A model generated the notes under the pieces. It had not been told where the DNA came from. It saw only the letters and a program-made list of their open reading frames with translations, and made no database searches. 64,000 bases of DNA from positions 31,531 through 95,530 of the forward strand of contig JAJPHG010000015.1 in assembly GCA_021325375.1 (NCBI GenBank), read 5' to 3'. This document shows, one piece after another, positions 1 through 7,902 of this stretch (position 1 is the first letter of the stretch; each line of letters opens with the position of its first letter). The stretch comes from Alphaproteobacteria bacterium (GTDB taxonomy: Bacteria; Pseudomonadota; Alphaproteobacteria; Micropepsales; Micropepsaceae). Made by a program: the position numbers and the translations under genes.

Positions 1-1319
1 ATCGCCGCCGCATCGGCCGCGTCCAGGCACGAGATGCACACCGCGCGGACGTCCTGCACGTCGAGGCGCGGCAGGTTGGCGGGCAGCGTCTGCGCGAACG
101 GCACGACCCTGCTGCCCAGCCCCTTGCGGCGCAACGCCTCGGCAAGCAGCGCCGCTGCCGCCTGATCCATCATGCCGGGGCCCGCGACGCAGAGCACCGG
201 ATCGTGCTGCCAGTGCAGGGCGAAGTGCTGCGCCCGCGTCTGCGTGTCGGTGAGGATGGCTGGCGCGAGCCGGACGGCAAGCTTGCCGGCATCGACGGCC
301 TGTCCGCCGAGCTGGCGCTGGGCGGTGACGAGCGCGCGCAGGACGGGCTCGCTCTGCTCCGGCGGCGTATCCAAAAGAGGCGCGTCGGCCAGCAGCCGGT
401 TCAGGAAGCCGAGCTTCTCGTGGCGCCTGCCCAGGAGCACGGCGCAGAGCGTCAGCGGCATGGCGAGCAGAAGACCCGTCAGCCCCCAAAGGCAGGTCCA
501 GGCGACCGTGGCGCCGACCGCGGCCAGCACCGAGAGGCGCGCGACCGGTCGCGGCAGGAACTTGCGCTCGACGAAAAGCACCGCGGCATTGGCGCTCAGG
601 AACAGCACCAGCGTCTTGCACAGGAGAAACAGCGCGGGCTCGAGCTTGGCCGTCAGCATCAACGGACAGACCGCCGCCACCGGCACGCCCACGACGGGGA
701 CCGAGCGCAGCATCACGCCGAGCAGCGCCCACAATCCGAAATTGGGAACGCCTACGGCCCAAAGGCCTAATCCGACCGTCATGCCGAAGCCGAGATCGAG
801 CAGGCCTTGGCTCAGCAGATGGCGGCCGAACGCCGATCCGGCCTCGGCCGCGTCCGCGAAGCGTTCAGCGAGCGCGTCGCGATGCAGCAGCAGGAATGCC
901 GCGAACAGGACGGCCACGCCCGCCGAGGTCAGCGGGTTGAGCAGCGGCTCGGCCAGCGTGGTGGCGATCCAGAGCGGCAGCGGCTCGTTCGGCGAGGCCG
1001 ATGCGGCATGGGGCGCGACCGTCGCGGCGAGCTCGCCGAACTGGCCGCCCAGGAACAGCGCGATCGAGGCGACGACGGCGAAGGCAAGGCCCACGGTCGC
1101 GGCGACCGAGGTGATCGGGCCGACATTGAGCCTGCGCAAGGCGCCGGCTATGGGGGCGAGCGCGAAGGCGATCAGGATGGCAAGGCCCAGCGGCACGAAG
1201 ACCGGACGGCCGACATAGAGCGCCACGATGGCCGTCGCCGCGACCAAGGCGGTGGCGAGCTTCAGCCGGGCCGGCTCCTCGGCTCCTGTGTTCTGCTCGG
1301 ACATTCCGGCGGCACTCAT
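1..1319 (-). CDS. AI-2E family transporter (permease), partial
   Basis: This gene runs off the left edge, so only its first 439 or so codons are visible and its stop codon is not. The N-terminus has a paired hydrophobic segment (YVGRPVFVPLGLAILIAFAL, about residues 29-48) followed by further membrane segments, with the spacing typical of the AI-2E/PerM permease family (six to eight helices). After the membrane part, from about residue 340, a soluble tail follows that contains DPVLCVAGPGMMDQAAAALL, so the protein is longer than the roughly 350-residue core family. ATG at 1319 is used; a second in-frame ATG at 1304 is equally possible. The substrate cannot be inferred; family members export diverse small molecules or ions. 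The reading frame is supported by long uninterrupted coding with hydrophobic periodicity. Confidence 0.85.
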   Translation of the reverse strand, partial: MSAAGMSEQNTGAEEPARLKLATALVAATAIVALYVGRPVFVPLGLAILIAFALAPIAGALRRLNVGPITSVAATVGLAFAVVASIALFLGGQFGELAATVAPHAASASPNEPLPLWIATTLAEPLLNPLTSAGVAVLFAAFLLLHRDALAERFADAAEAGSAFGRHLLSQGLLDLGFGMTVGLGLWAVGVPNFGLWALLGVMLRSVPVVGVPVAAVCPLMLTAKLEPALFLLCKTLVLFLSANAAVLFVERKFLPRPVARLSVLAAVGATVAWTCLWGLTGLLLAMPLTLCAVLLGRRHEKLGFLNRLLADAPLLDTPPEQSEPVLRALVTAQRQLGGQAVDAGKLAVRLAPAILTDTQTRAQHFALHWQHDPVLCVAGPGMMDQAAAALLAEALRRKGLGSRVVPFAQTLPANLPRLDVQDVRAVCISCLDAADAAA

Positions 1320-1469
1320 GCGCCCCACGCCCCGCTGGTGACGGGGGAAGTGTATTCGGCAGACCTTTACCGGTTCTGACCTGGCGCAATGGGAACGCCG
1401 TCGCGGGGATGCGGAAATATACCTAGGGCGGCTGTGCCAAATCGGGACGGGCCATGACAACGGTGGCCG

Positions 1470-2324
1470 TCAGCCCTCCGCCACCATGTGCGCCTCGAGC
1501 GCGCCGATGCGGTCGATCTCGACGCGGACCACGTCGCCCGCCTTGAGGAAGTTCGGCGGCTTGGCGGCGAAGCCGACGCCGCCCGGCGTGCCGGTGAAGA
1601 TCACGTCGCCGGGCATCAGCGTCATCGCCTGGCTGAGCAGCGCGATCTGGTCGAAGACGTTGAAGACGAGGTTGCAGGTGTTGGAGTTCTGCCGCGTCTC
1701 GCCGTTGACGAGGCAGCGGATGCCGAGCGTATGCGGATCGCCGATCTCGTCGGCGGTCACGATCCACGGCCCGAACGGCGCATGCGTGTCGAAGGATTTC
1801 CCTAGGATCCATTGCGGCGTGTGGAACTGCCAGTCGCGCACGCTGACGTCGTTGCCCGCCGCATAGCCGAAGATCGCGCCCGGCGCGTCGGCCTTGGCGA
1901 CGTGGCGGCAGCGTTTGCCCACGATGGCGACGAACTCCGCCTCGTAGTCGACCGCGCTCGACACTTTCGGCATCTCGATCGGGTCGTAGGGACCGTTGAC
2001 GGCGTTGCCGAGCTTTGTGAACCAGATCTGGCGCTCGGGCTTCGGCAGGCCGCTTTCCTCGATGTGATCGGCGTAGTTGAGGCCGATGGCGAGCACCTTT
2101 TGCGGCCGGGGCACGGGCGCCTGGAGATGGATTTCGGCGAGCTTGAGATGCGGCTTGGCACTCTCGAGCGGCCGGACCTCGCGCTCGATGCGGGGCCAGG
2201 CTTCGATGAGCCCGATCATGTCGCGCGGCAGGCCGGGTGCTGCCTGCGCCAAATCGACGAGCGCATCGCCCGTCACGATGCCGACGCGCGCCGCGCCGCC
2301 TGTGTCGAACGTCGCAAGCTTCAT
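1470..2324 (-). CDS. Fumarylacetoacetate hydrolase family protein
   Basis: A 284-residue protein of the FAH superfamily, which cleaves or decarboxylates small keto-acids in aromatic catabolism using a divalent metal. Visible signatures are GLNYADHIEESG (about residues 81-92), DYEAEFVAIVGK with the metal-binding acidic residues (about 126-137), GYAAGNDVSVRDWQ, KSFDTHAPFGPW, and the C-terminal GDVIFTGTPGGVG loop. The length suits the short FAH group (2-hydroxyhepta-2,4-diene-1,7-dioate isomerase or acylpyruvase-like) rather than true fumarylacetoacetase, which is encoded separately at 38975-39958. The start at 2324 has an AGGAAAG ribosome-binding sequence about eight bases upstream. The exact substrate is unknown. 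It lies in tandem with the permease downstream, with a 150-base gap. Confidence 0.9.
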   Translation of the reverse strand: MKLATFDTGGAARVGIVTGDALVDLAQAAPGLPRDMIGLIEAWPRIEREVRPLESAKPHLKLAEIHLQAPVPRPQKVLAIGLNYADHIEESGLPKPERQIWFTKLGNAVNGPYDPIEMPKVSSAVDYEAEFVAIVGKRCRHVAKADAPGAIFGYAAGNDVSVRDWQFHTPQWILGKSFDTHAPFGPWIVTADEIGDPHTLGIRCLVNGETRQNSNTCNLVFNVFDQIALLSQAMTLMPGDVIFTGTPGGVGFAAKPPNFLKAGDVVRVEIDRIGALEAHMVAEG

Positions 2325-2405
2325 GGTCGTGCTTTCCTGGCCGCGCGCGAAGCCAATCGCAACCGCGCGGCCGAAGCAAGCGGGACGAAGATCAGGCCCC
2401 GAAGA

Positions 2406-2846
2406 TCAGGCTCTGGCGTGTCCGCGGCGCGCCGGTGCGCGCACCGGCTGCTCGGGCTGGTCGTTGGCGAGCTGGCGCGCGAGGTTGAGGATGGCGCGCC
2501 GGCGCTTGGGCGACTCGATGCTGGCATAGGCTTCCAGCAGGTCGCTGGCGCCGGGCTCGGTCAGATGCGCGATCTGGCGCGACAGCGAGCCGGAGCTCTT
2601 GGACTTGTCGAGGTTGCCGATCAAATCGCCGACGCTGCAGTCGAGCGCCTCCGATATCTCGACGAGACGCGAGAAGCTTATGCGGTTTGTCCCATGCTCG
2701 TATTTTTGCACTTGCTGGAACGTAATACCCACCGAACGCGCCAGCTGGTCCTGACTCATCCCCAGCTCCTTGCGGCGCAGCCGCACGCGCGACCCGAGCG
2801 CGATGTCGAGAGGGTGTGGAGTATGTTCGTCCTTATCTTTTGCCAT
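2406..2846 (-). CDS. XRE-family (Cro/CI-type) transcriptional regulator
   Basis: A 146-residue DNA-binding protein. The helix-turn-helix covers about residues 18-72: RVRLRRKELGMSQDQLARSV is followed by the recognition region ITFQQVQKYEHGTNRISFSR. The C-terminal half is helical and charged, as in single-domain alphaproteobacterial regulators of this type. The ATG at 2846 is preferred over a GTG nine codons upstream because a CGGGA sequence lies six bases before it and MAKDKDEHTPHPLDIALG is a usual N-terminus for the group. The gene is divergent from the exopolysaccharide locus, with its start 146 bases from the deacetylase start, so it is a plausible regulator of that locus. That role is inferred from position only. 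Confidence 0.9.
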   Translation of the reverse strand: MAKDKDEHTPHPLDIALGSRVRLRRKELGMSQDQLARSVGITFQQVQKYEHGTNRISFSRLVEISEALDCSVGDLIGNLDKSKSSGSLSRQIAHLTEPGASDLLEAYASIESPKRRRAILNLARQLANDQPEQPVRAPARRGHARA

Positions 2847-2992
2847 TTCGAATCCCGTAATTGCATTGCGCACAATTGATCATCGCCGAACGAAATTGTC
2901 CAATGGGATGGTAGATCAACTGCCCTACAACTTAACGCTTAACCGATCCTAAAGATGCGCCGGTCGATCATGAAATCTTGCCGGGGAATTCA
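2847..2992. promoter_or_regulatory. Divergent promoter region between XRE regulator and exopolysaccharide locus
   Basis: This 146-base AT-richer gap separates two divergently transcribed genes and must carry promoters in both directions. It contains a spaced inverted repeat, ACAATT at 2872-2877 and AATTGT at 2894-2899, separated by 16 bases, and a near direct repeat CTTAACG/CTTAACC near 2932-2946. Either could be an operator for the adjacent XRE protein. No clean -35/-10 pair was identified, so the assignment rests on arrangement and symmetry. Confidence 0.4.
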
Positions 2993-4018
2993 ATGAGCGG
3001 TGGATTCGGACACGTGTTACGCAAAACCGGGAGCCTCGTCCCCGCGGCGCTCACGCGCGGCTTCGCGAGGCCCGTGGCGCTGTTTTTCCACGGCGTCGAG
3101 CACCGCATAGACGATTCACGCGCCCAGTCGAATCACCATGATATTGCGTCTTTTTCGAAGATCGTCCGAGTCCTCAAGGACAATTTCGACGTGCTGCCGC
3201 TTTCGATGCTCGACGAGGTCCTGAGCGCGCCCTTGCGTCATCGCCGCAGCGTGTTCCTCATGGCCGATGATGGCTACGCGAACAACCTCAGCGTGGCCCA
3301 AGCCGTCCTGCAGGAGTTCAACTTGCCGTGGACTATTTTCCTGTCCACGCATCACGTCGATACCACAGAGCGAAACCCGGCCTTTCTCGCGCGGTTGTTT
3401 TTTCTTTTCGCCCCCAGTGCGAAATACGATATCGCGAACCTGCACGCGCAAATCACGCTCGACGACGGCCAAAACCGCGCCGCCGCCGCCGATCTTTGGG
3501 TGGGCAGGCTCAAGGCGCTCGATGCCGGACGCGCGCAAGCGGCGCTTGATTCGATGCGCGCGCAGTTCGAAGGCCTCGACGCGCTGGCGGGGAGGTATGC
3601 TTCGGACGCATTCCTGACCTGGCCCGAAGTCGCGGCGCTGAAGGCCGACGGCGTCGAGATCGGCGCCCATGCCCATTGGCACTGGCCGATGCATGGCGCG
3701 CAGACGCCCGAATATCTGGGCGAGCAGGCGCGGCTGTCGCGCGCGCGCATCGAGGCCGAGATCGGGCCCTGCCGCTACTTCGCCTATCCCTTCGGGAACA
3801 CGCAGGACATCGGGCGCGAAGCGTGGCGGGCGGTGCGCGACGCCGGCTACGACTACGCCTTCACCACGCTCTCCGGCTCGCTGGACGCGAGCACCAACCG
3901 CTGGCTGATGCCGCGCTACGGACTTGCGCTCCACGAGAAGCGGCTGCCCGCGCTGGTGCCCTGGCTCAGCGCCGGCAACAGCCGGTTGCGCGCCTGGCAA
4001 AGGCAAATGGCGGGTTAA
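2993..4018 (+). CDS. Polysaccharide deacetylase (NodB-homology) family protein
   Basis: A 341-residue carbohydrate esterase-4-like protein, likely removing N-acetyl groups from a surface polysaccharide. The NodB motifs are visible: FLMADDGYANN (about residues 87-97) with the catalytic and metal aspartates, GAHAHWHWPM (about 223-232) with the HxxxH metal pair, and RYFAYPFGN (about 260-268). ATG 2993 is chosen over an upstream TTG at 2978 because a GGGGAA ribosome-binding sequence precedes it. There is no clear signal peptide, so action may be cytoplasmic or at the inner membrane, as for holdfast deacetylase HfsH. It opens a + strand exopolysaccharide cluster. The first 500 bases are less GC-rich than the rest of the locus. 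Confidence 0.9.
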   Translation: MSGGFGHVLRKTGSLVPAALTRGFARPVALFFHGVEHRIDDSRAQSNHHDIASFSKIVRVLKDNFDVLPLSMLDEVLSAPLRHRRSVFLMADDGYANNLSVAQAVLQEFNLPWTIFLSTHHVDTTERNPAFLARLFFLFAPSAKYDIANLHAQITLDDGQNRAAAADLWVGRLKALDAGRAQAALDSMRAQFEGLDALAGRYASDAFLTWPEVAALKADGVEIGAHAHWHWPMHGAQTPEYLGEQARLSRARIEAEIGPCRYFAYPFGNTQDIGREAWRAVRDAGYDYAFTTLSGSLDASTNRWLMPRYGLALHEKRLPALVPWLSAGNSRLRAWQRQMAG

Positions 4019-4173
4019 CCACACGCCGTCCCAAAGCGGGAATGGCCTTGCGCAAGGCCCGTGCGCGGGCGTGCCGCTCTCGCACGCTTCTGTGCCGAAT
4101 TGGCCGGCGCGATCCCATCGTCCCTGGCGCGTTCCCTGCAGCCTTCCAGCCGGATTTGAAGGCTTGTCGTGGC

Positions 4174-4854
4174 GTGAGCGTGCAAGAGCACTTCGTGGAA
4201 GCGGATCGGCAGGGCGATGCCCTCGGCCATCCCTTCGCGCTCGAGCCCACGGCCCCTCTGGCGCTCTATCCCGCCCTCAAGCGGCTGCTCGATCTGGTGA
4301 TCGCCGTGCCGGTGCTGATCGCGGGCGCGCCGTTCCTGATCGCCATCGCGCTGTGGATCCGCCTCGACTCCAAGGGCCCCGCGCTGTTCCGCCAGACGCG
4401 GCTGGGGCAGGGTGGCCGTTCCTTCGGCATCCTCAAATTCCGCACCATGAACGTCGTCGAGGACGGCGCCTGCGTCGTCCAGGCGGCGCGCAACGATTCG
4501 CGCATCACAAGCGCGGGCCGTTTCCTGCGCGCTTCCAGCCTCGACGAGCTGCCGCAGCTCCTGAACGTCATCAGGGGCGAGATGTCGCTCGTCGGCCCGC
4601 GCCCGCATGCGAGCGCGCACGACGCGCTCTATTCCGCGCTGATCCCCGAATACAACGGCCGCCAGGCGGTCAAGCCCGGCATCACGGGCTGGGCGCAGAT
4701 CAACGGCTATCGCGGAGGCACGCCGACGCTCGACCTGATGCAGAAGCGCGTCGAGTTCGATCTCTGGTACACGCGTCACGGTTCGCTCGGCCTCGATCTT
4801 CGCATCCTCGCGCGCACGCCGCTCGAGATGCTGCGCGGCAGGAATGCCTACTGA
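4174..4854 (+). CDS. Undecaprenyl-phosphate sugar-1-phosphate transferase (initiating glycosyltransferase)
   Basis: A member of the bacterial sugar transferase family (WbaP/ExoY C-terminal type) that begins polysaccharide repeat-unit synthesis by placing a sugar phosphate on undecaprenyl phosphate. Signatures are KRLLDLVIAVPVLIAGAPFL (single membrane helix), DSKGPALFRQTRLGQGGRSF, LKFRTM, SSLDELPQLLNVIRGEMSLV, GPRPH and KPGITGWAQINGYRG. GTG at 4174 gives 226 residues, matching ExoY-like enzymes; ATG at 4042 would give 270 residues with an arginine-rich, non-family N-terminus, so the start is uncertain. The stop overlaps the next gene's ATG by one base (4854), implying translational coupling with the WecG-type transferase. 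Confidence 0.9.
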   Translation: MSVQEHFVEADRQGDALGHPFALEPTAPLALYPALKRLLDLVIAVPVLIAGAPFLIAIALWIRLDSKGPALFRQTRLGQGGRSFGILKFRTMNVVEDGACVVQAARNDSRITSAGRFLRASSLDELPQLLNVIRGEMSLVGPRPHASAHDALYSALIPEYNGRQAVKPGITGWAQINGYRGGTPTLDLMQKRVEFDLWYTRHGSLGLDLRILARTPLEMLRGRNAY

Positions 4855-5654
4855 TGGCCTCTCTTCCGACAGAAAGACGCAGCGCAGACAGGGCTTTCAA
4901 GCGCGTCGTCGTCGGCGGCATCAAGACCGCCAGCGTCTCGCGCGATCAGATGGGCCGGCTCATGGTCGGCGACTGCCAGGCCGCGCGCAGGGGCGGGCGC
5001 AGGCCCAAGCTCGTCTTCGCCGCGAACGGCCATGCGGTCGCGATGGCGGGCACGAACGCGAAATTCGCCAAGACCTTCCAGGCGGCCGACATCGTCCATG
5101 CCGACGGCGCGCCGGTGGTGTTCGCCTCGAAGCTGACCGACGCGCCGATCCCCGAGCGCAGCGCCACGACCGATTTCCTCCACGACGCGGCGAAGATGGC
5201 TGAGGCGCATGGCCTGAAATTCTTCCTCTTCGGCGCGACGGAAGAGATCAACGCCGCCTGCGCCAGGATGCTGAACGAGAACTATCCGAAGCTCGAGATT
5301 GCCGGTCGTCGCAACGGCTATTTCAACGGCGACGACGAGACCCTGATCTGCGAGGAGATCAACCGCTCCGGCGCGGACGTGTTGTGGGTGGGGCTCGGCG
5401 TGCCGAAGGAATACGAGTTCTGCGAGCGCAACCGCGACAACCTGACCGCGGGCTGGATCGTGACCTGCGGCGGCTGCTTCAACTTCGCCGCCGGCGCCTA
5501 CAAGCGCGCGCCGGAATGGATGCAGAAGACGGGGCTGGAATGGGCGCACCGGCTGTGGCGCGAGCCCAGGCGGCTGTTCCTGCGCTATGCGATCACCAAC
5601 CCCTTGGCGCTGTTCCTGCTTCTTACCAGGACCTTAAGGAAGCCCGCTTCGTAA
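4854..5654 (+). CDS. WecG/TagA/CpsF family glycosyltransferase
   Basis: A 266-residue GT26-type enzyme that adds the second sugar, commonly N-acetylmannosamine or its uronate, to a lipid-linked primer. Family features visible are FAANGHAVAMAG (about residues 55-66), ADIVHADGAPVV (about 78-89) with the conserved aspartate, FLFGATEEI, GYFNGDDE, and VLWVGLGVPKEYEFCE near 176-191. The C-terminus is a basic amphipathic stretch (LWREPRRLFLRYAITNPLAL) that should attach it to the inner membrane, as in TagA-type enzymes. It shares one base with the preceding sugar transferase stop, so the two probably act as a coupled initiating pair. Holdfast protein HfsJ belongs to the same family. Confidence 0.92.
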   Translation: MASLPTERRSADRAFKRVVVGGIKTASVSRDQMGRLMVGDCQAARRGGRRPKLVFAANGHAVAMAGTNAKFAKTFQAADIVHADGAPVVFASKLTDAPIPERSATTDFLHDAAKMAEAHGLKFFLFGATEEINAACARMLNENYPKLEIAGRRNGYFNGDDETLICEEINRSGADVLWVGLGVPKEYEFCERNRDNLTAGWIVTCGGCFNFAAGAYKRAPEWMQKTGLEWAHRLWREPRRLFLRYAITNPLALFLLLTRTLRKPAS

Positions 5655-5708
5655 ACGGGTCCGAAACTTGCTTCGTGCCTGATGGCGCGAACGTTTTTAG
5701 GACCTCAA

Positions 5709-6989
5709 ATGGGAACTGCCCTTCCCACGAGTGCCGTTTTGGAACGCAGCCGGCTGGTTCGCCTCGCCGGCCGCTACAGCTTGACGGCCGTCGGTCCCAT
5801 CGCGGTCTCGGGCGCGCATTTCGCCGCTTCGCTCATCTTCCTGCACAAGCTTCCGCCGGCGCAGTTCGGCCTGTTCTCGTTCCTGCTCGTGGTCGTGCCT
5901 TTCGCGCTCAGCATCTCGTCGGGCCTGCTCGGCGCGCCGCTGCTCTCTGCGGTCGGCAGGACGGACGCCATGGCCGGCGCCAAGCGCGCCGCCTTCCGCG
6001 AGGTGAACCGGCTCTATTGCGTCTTCGCTGGGCTTGCCACCGCGGCGCTGATGTATTTCAGCCAGGCGGGGGTGACCTGCGCGCTTCTGCTCGGCGGCTA
6101 CGGCGCGGCGATGACGTTCCGCTGGTTCTCGCGCTACAGCGCCTACAATTCCGATCATCCGATGCGCGCGGCGGCATCGGACCTCGTCTACAGCGCCGTG
6201 CTGATGACGGGGCTGTTCGTGCTCGTCCTCGGCGGCCATCTGTCGCTGCGCCGCACCAGCGACGTGCTGCTGGCGAGCGCGCTGCTCGGCCTGCTGCCGT
6301 TCGGCTGGGAGTTCCTGAAAGCCGAGCTGCGCCGCCCGCCCGCGGGCGTGCTTTCGGTCTACGGCCCCATCTGGCGCGACATGACGCGCTGGTCGCTGCT
6401 CGGCGTCGTGCTCTCGGAGATGACGGCGAACGCGCACGCCTATCTCGTGACCTTCATCTCAGGCACGCATGTCTTCGCGGTGCTCGCTGTCGGCAGCCTG
6501 ATGATGCGTCCGCTGTCGCTGGTCTTGAGCGCGCTGCCCGACCGCGAGCGCCCGGCCATCGTCCATTGCCTGGTCAAGGGCGACACCAAGGGCGCGTTGC
6601 GCATCATGGTCGAGTTCCGCGCGGCGGCGGCCGCGATGTGGATCGGCACCGTGGCGCTGTCGGCGGTGATCCTGTTCTGGTTCCCCAAGCTCATCATCAA
6701 GGAGGGCTTCGATCCGCATGCGGTCGTGATGGTGACGGCGATCTGGACCCTGATCGTAGCAGCCCGTGCCGTGCGCGCGCCCGAGAACGCGTTCCTCATC
6801 GCCGCGGGCGAGTTCCATCCGCTGGCGCGCGCGGGGCTGACGGGCAGCGTCGTCTCGCTCGTGGGCACGCTGGTGCTGCTGCTTGCCGTCGGGCCCATCG
6901 AATCGCTGTTCGGCATCCTCGCGGGCGAGGTCGCGATGACGTTCCGCGTCCTGGCGCTGATGCGGCAATGGAGGCGCGCCCATGGTTGA
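5709..6989 (+). CDS. Polysaccharide flippase-like membrane protein (Wzx/MATE-type)
   Basis: A 426-residue integral membrane protein with roughly a dozen hydrophobic segments, beginning VGPIAVSGAHFAASLIFLHK, as in oligosaccharide flippases that move lipid-linked repeat units across the inner membrane. Sequence conservation with named flippases is weak by eye; the call rests on topology, size and location in the locus. ATG 5709 is preferred over 5682 because AGGA lies six bases before it. The end overlaps the next gene by eight bases. An alternative reading is a general polysaccharide biosynthesis protein of unknown step. Confidence 0.75.
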   Translation: MGTALPTSAVLERSRLVRLAGRYSLTAVGPIAVSGAHFAASLIFLHKLPPAQFGLFSFLLVVVPFALSISSGLLGAPLLSAVGRTDAMAGAKRAAFREVNRLYCVFAGLATAALMYFSQAGVTCALLLGGYGAAMTFRWFSRYSAYNSDHPMRAAASDLVYSAVLMTGLFVLVLGGHLSLRRTSDVLLASALLGLLPFGWEFLKAELRRPPAGVLSVYGPIWRDMTRWSLLGVVLSEMTANAHAYLVTFISGTHVFAVLAVGSLMMRPLSLVLSALPDRERPAIVHCLVKGDTKGALRIMVEFRAAAAAMWIGTVALSAVILFWFPKLIIKEGFDPHAVVMVTAIWTLIVAARAVRAPENAFLIAAGEFHPLARAGLTGSVVSLVGTLVLLLAVGPIESLFGILAGEVAMTFRVLALMRQWRRAHG

Positions 6990-7902
6990 TGTGATCGTCG
7001 CCATCCCGACCTTCCGCCGTCCGCAGAGCCTGACGCGCCTGCTGAACGCGCTCGCCAAGTTGGACACCAAAGCCCGCGTCACGATCCTCGTCGCCGACAA
7101 CGATGTGCAGCGCCATGAAGGCTTCGACGTCTGCGCGGCGCTTAAGGACTATCGCTGGCCGCTCGACTTTTTTCTCGCGCCCGAGCGCGGCATCGCGCAG
7201 GTACGCAACGCGCTGGCCGAGCGCGCGCTCGCGCACCCTTGCGATTTCATCGCCATGCTCGACGACGACGAATGGCCCGAGCCCCAATGGCTCGACGCAT
7301 TTCTCAAAGTCCAGGCTGACACGGGCGCCGACGCGCTGCATGGCGACATCCTGCGCGACTTCGAGACGCTCCCCGGCCGCCTCGCAAAACGCTGCGACGG
7401 CATCGCGCCGCTCCTGGGCCAAACGGGACCGGTCGCGATGATCGAGGGTTCCGGCAACATCATCGTCAGCCGTGCCTGCTTCGAGGCTCTGCCCAAGCCC
7501 TGTTTCGATCCGGCCTTCGCACTTTCGGGCGGCGAGGACCGCGACTTCTTCGAGCGGTTGCGCCGTCAGGGCCGCCGCTTCGCCTGGGCGAAGGAGGCGC
7601 GGGTGCATGCCTGGGTGCCGGCGTCGCGCGCCACGCTCTCCTGGGCGTTGATGCGCGCCTATCGCGTCGGCAATTCCGACATGCGCGTGTTCCTCAAGCA
7701 CAGCCACACCGCCGCGGACAGCGCGCGCGAGACCGCCAAGATCGCCGGCGCGCTCTTGTTGTTCCCGCTGCTGTTCGTCATCCTCGGCCTTGCGTCGAAT
7801 CGCGCGGTGGATGCATTGCGCAGGCTGTTCCGGGCGGCGGGAAAGATCGCGGCGGCGCTCGGCCGCACCTACAACGAATACGCCGTGACCCATGGCGCAT
7901 GA
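6982..7902 (+). CDS. Glycosyltransferase family 2 protein with C-terminal membrane segment
   Basis: A 306-residue GT-A-fold transferase. The N-terminus VDVIVAIPTFRRPQSLTRLL is the nucleotide-sugar binding strand, and FIAMLDDDEWPEP (about residues 89-101) carries the DxD-type metal motif. SGGEDRDFFERL (about 180-191) is the acceptor/base region. A hydrophobic stretch near residues 252-270 (ALLLFPLLFVILGLAS) suggests membrane anchoring. It overlaps the flippase upstream by eight bases and the polymerase downstream by eleven, so the genes are one transcript. The sugar donor is not predictable. Confidence 0.9.
   Translation: MVDVIVAIPTFRRPQSLTRLLNALAKLDTKARVTILVADNDVQRHEGFDVCAALKDYRWPLDFFLAPERGIAQVRNALAERALAHPCDFIAMLDDDEWPEPQWLDAFLKVQADTGADALHGDILRDFETLPGRLAKRCDGIAPLLGQTGPVAMIEGSGNIIVSRACFEALPKPCFDPAFALSGGEDRDFFERLRRQGRRFAWAKEARVHAWVPASRATLSWALMRAYRVGNSDMRVFLKHSHTAADSARETAKIAGALLLFPLLFVILGLASNRAVDALRRLFRAAGKIAAALGRTYNEYAVTHGA

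Noticed and set aside
865..1389. A - strand 174-codon frame at the left end
   Set aside because: It is in a different register from the permease reading, which gives hydrophobic helices and a family match, and its product is a basic low-complexity chain.
1470..2324. A second fumarylacetoacetase of the tyrosine pathway
   Set aside because: Length and motifs fit the short FAH-isomerase group, and the pathway already has fahA at 38975-39958.
3116..4024. A 302-codon - strand frame opposite the deacetylase
   Set aside because: No motif, atypical composition; the + strand has the NodB motifs.
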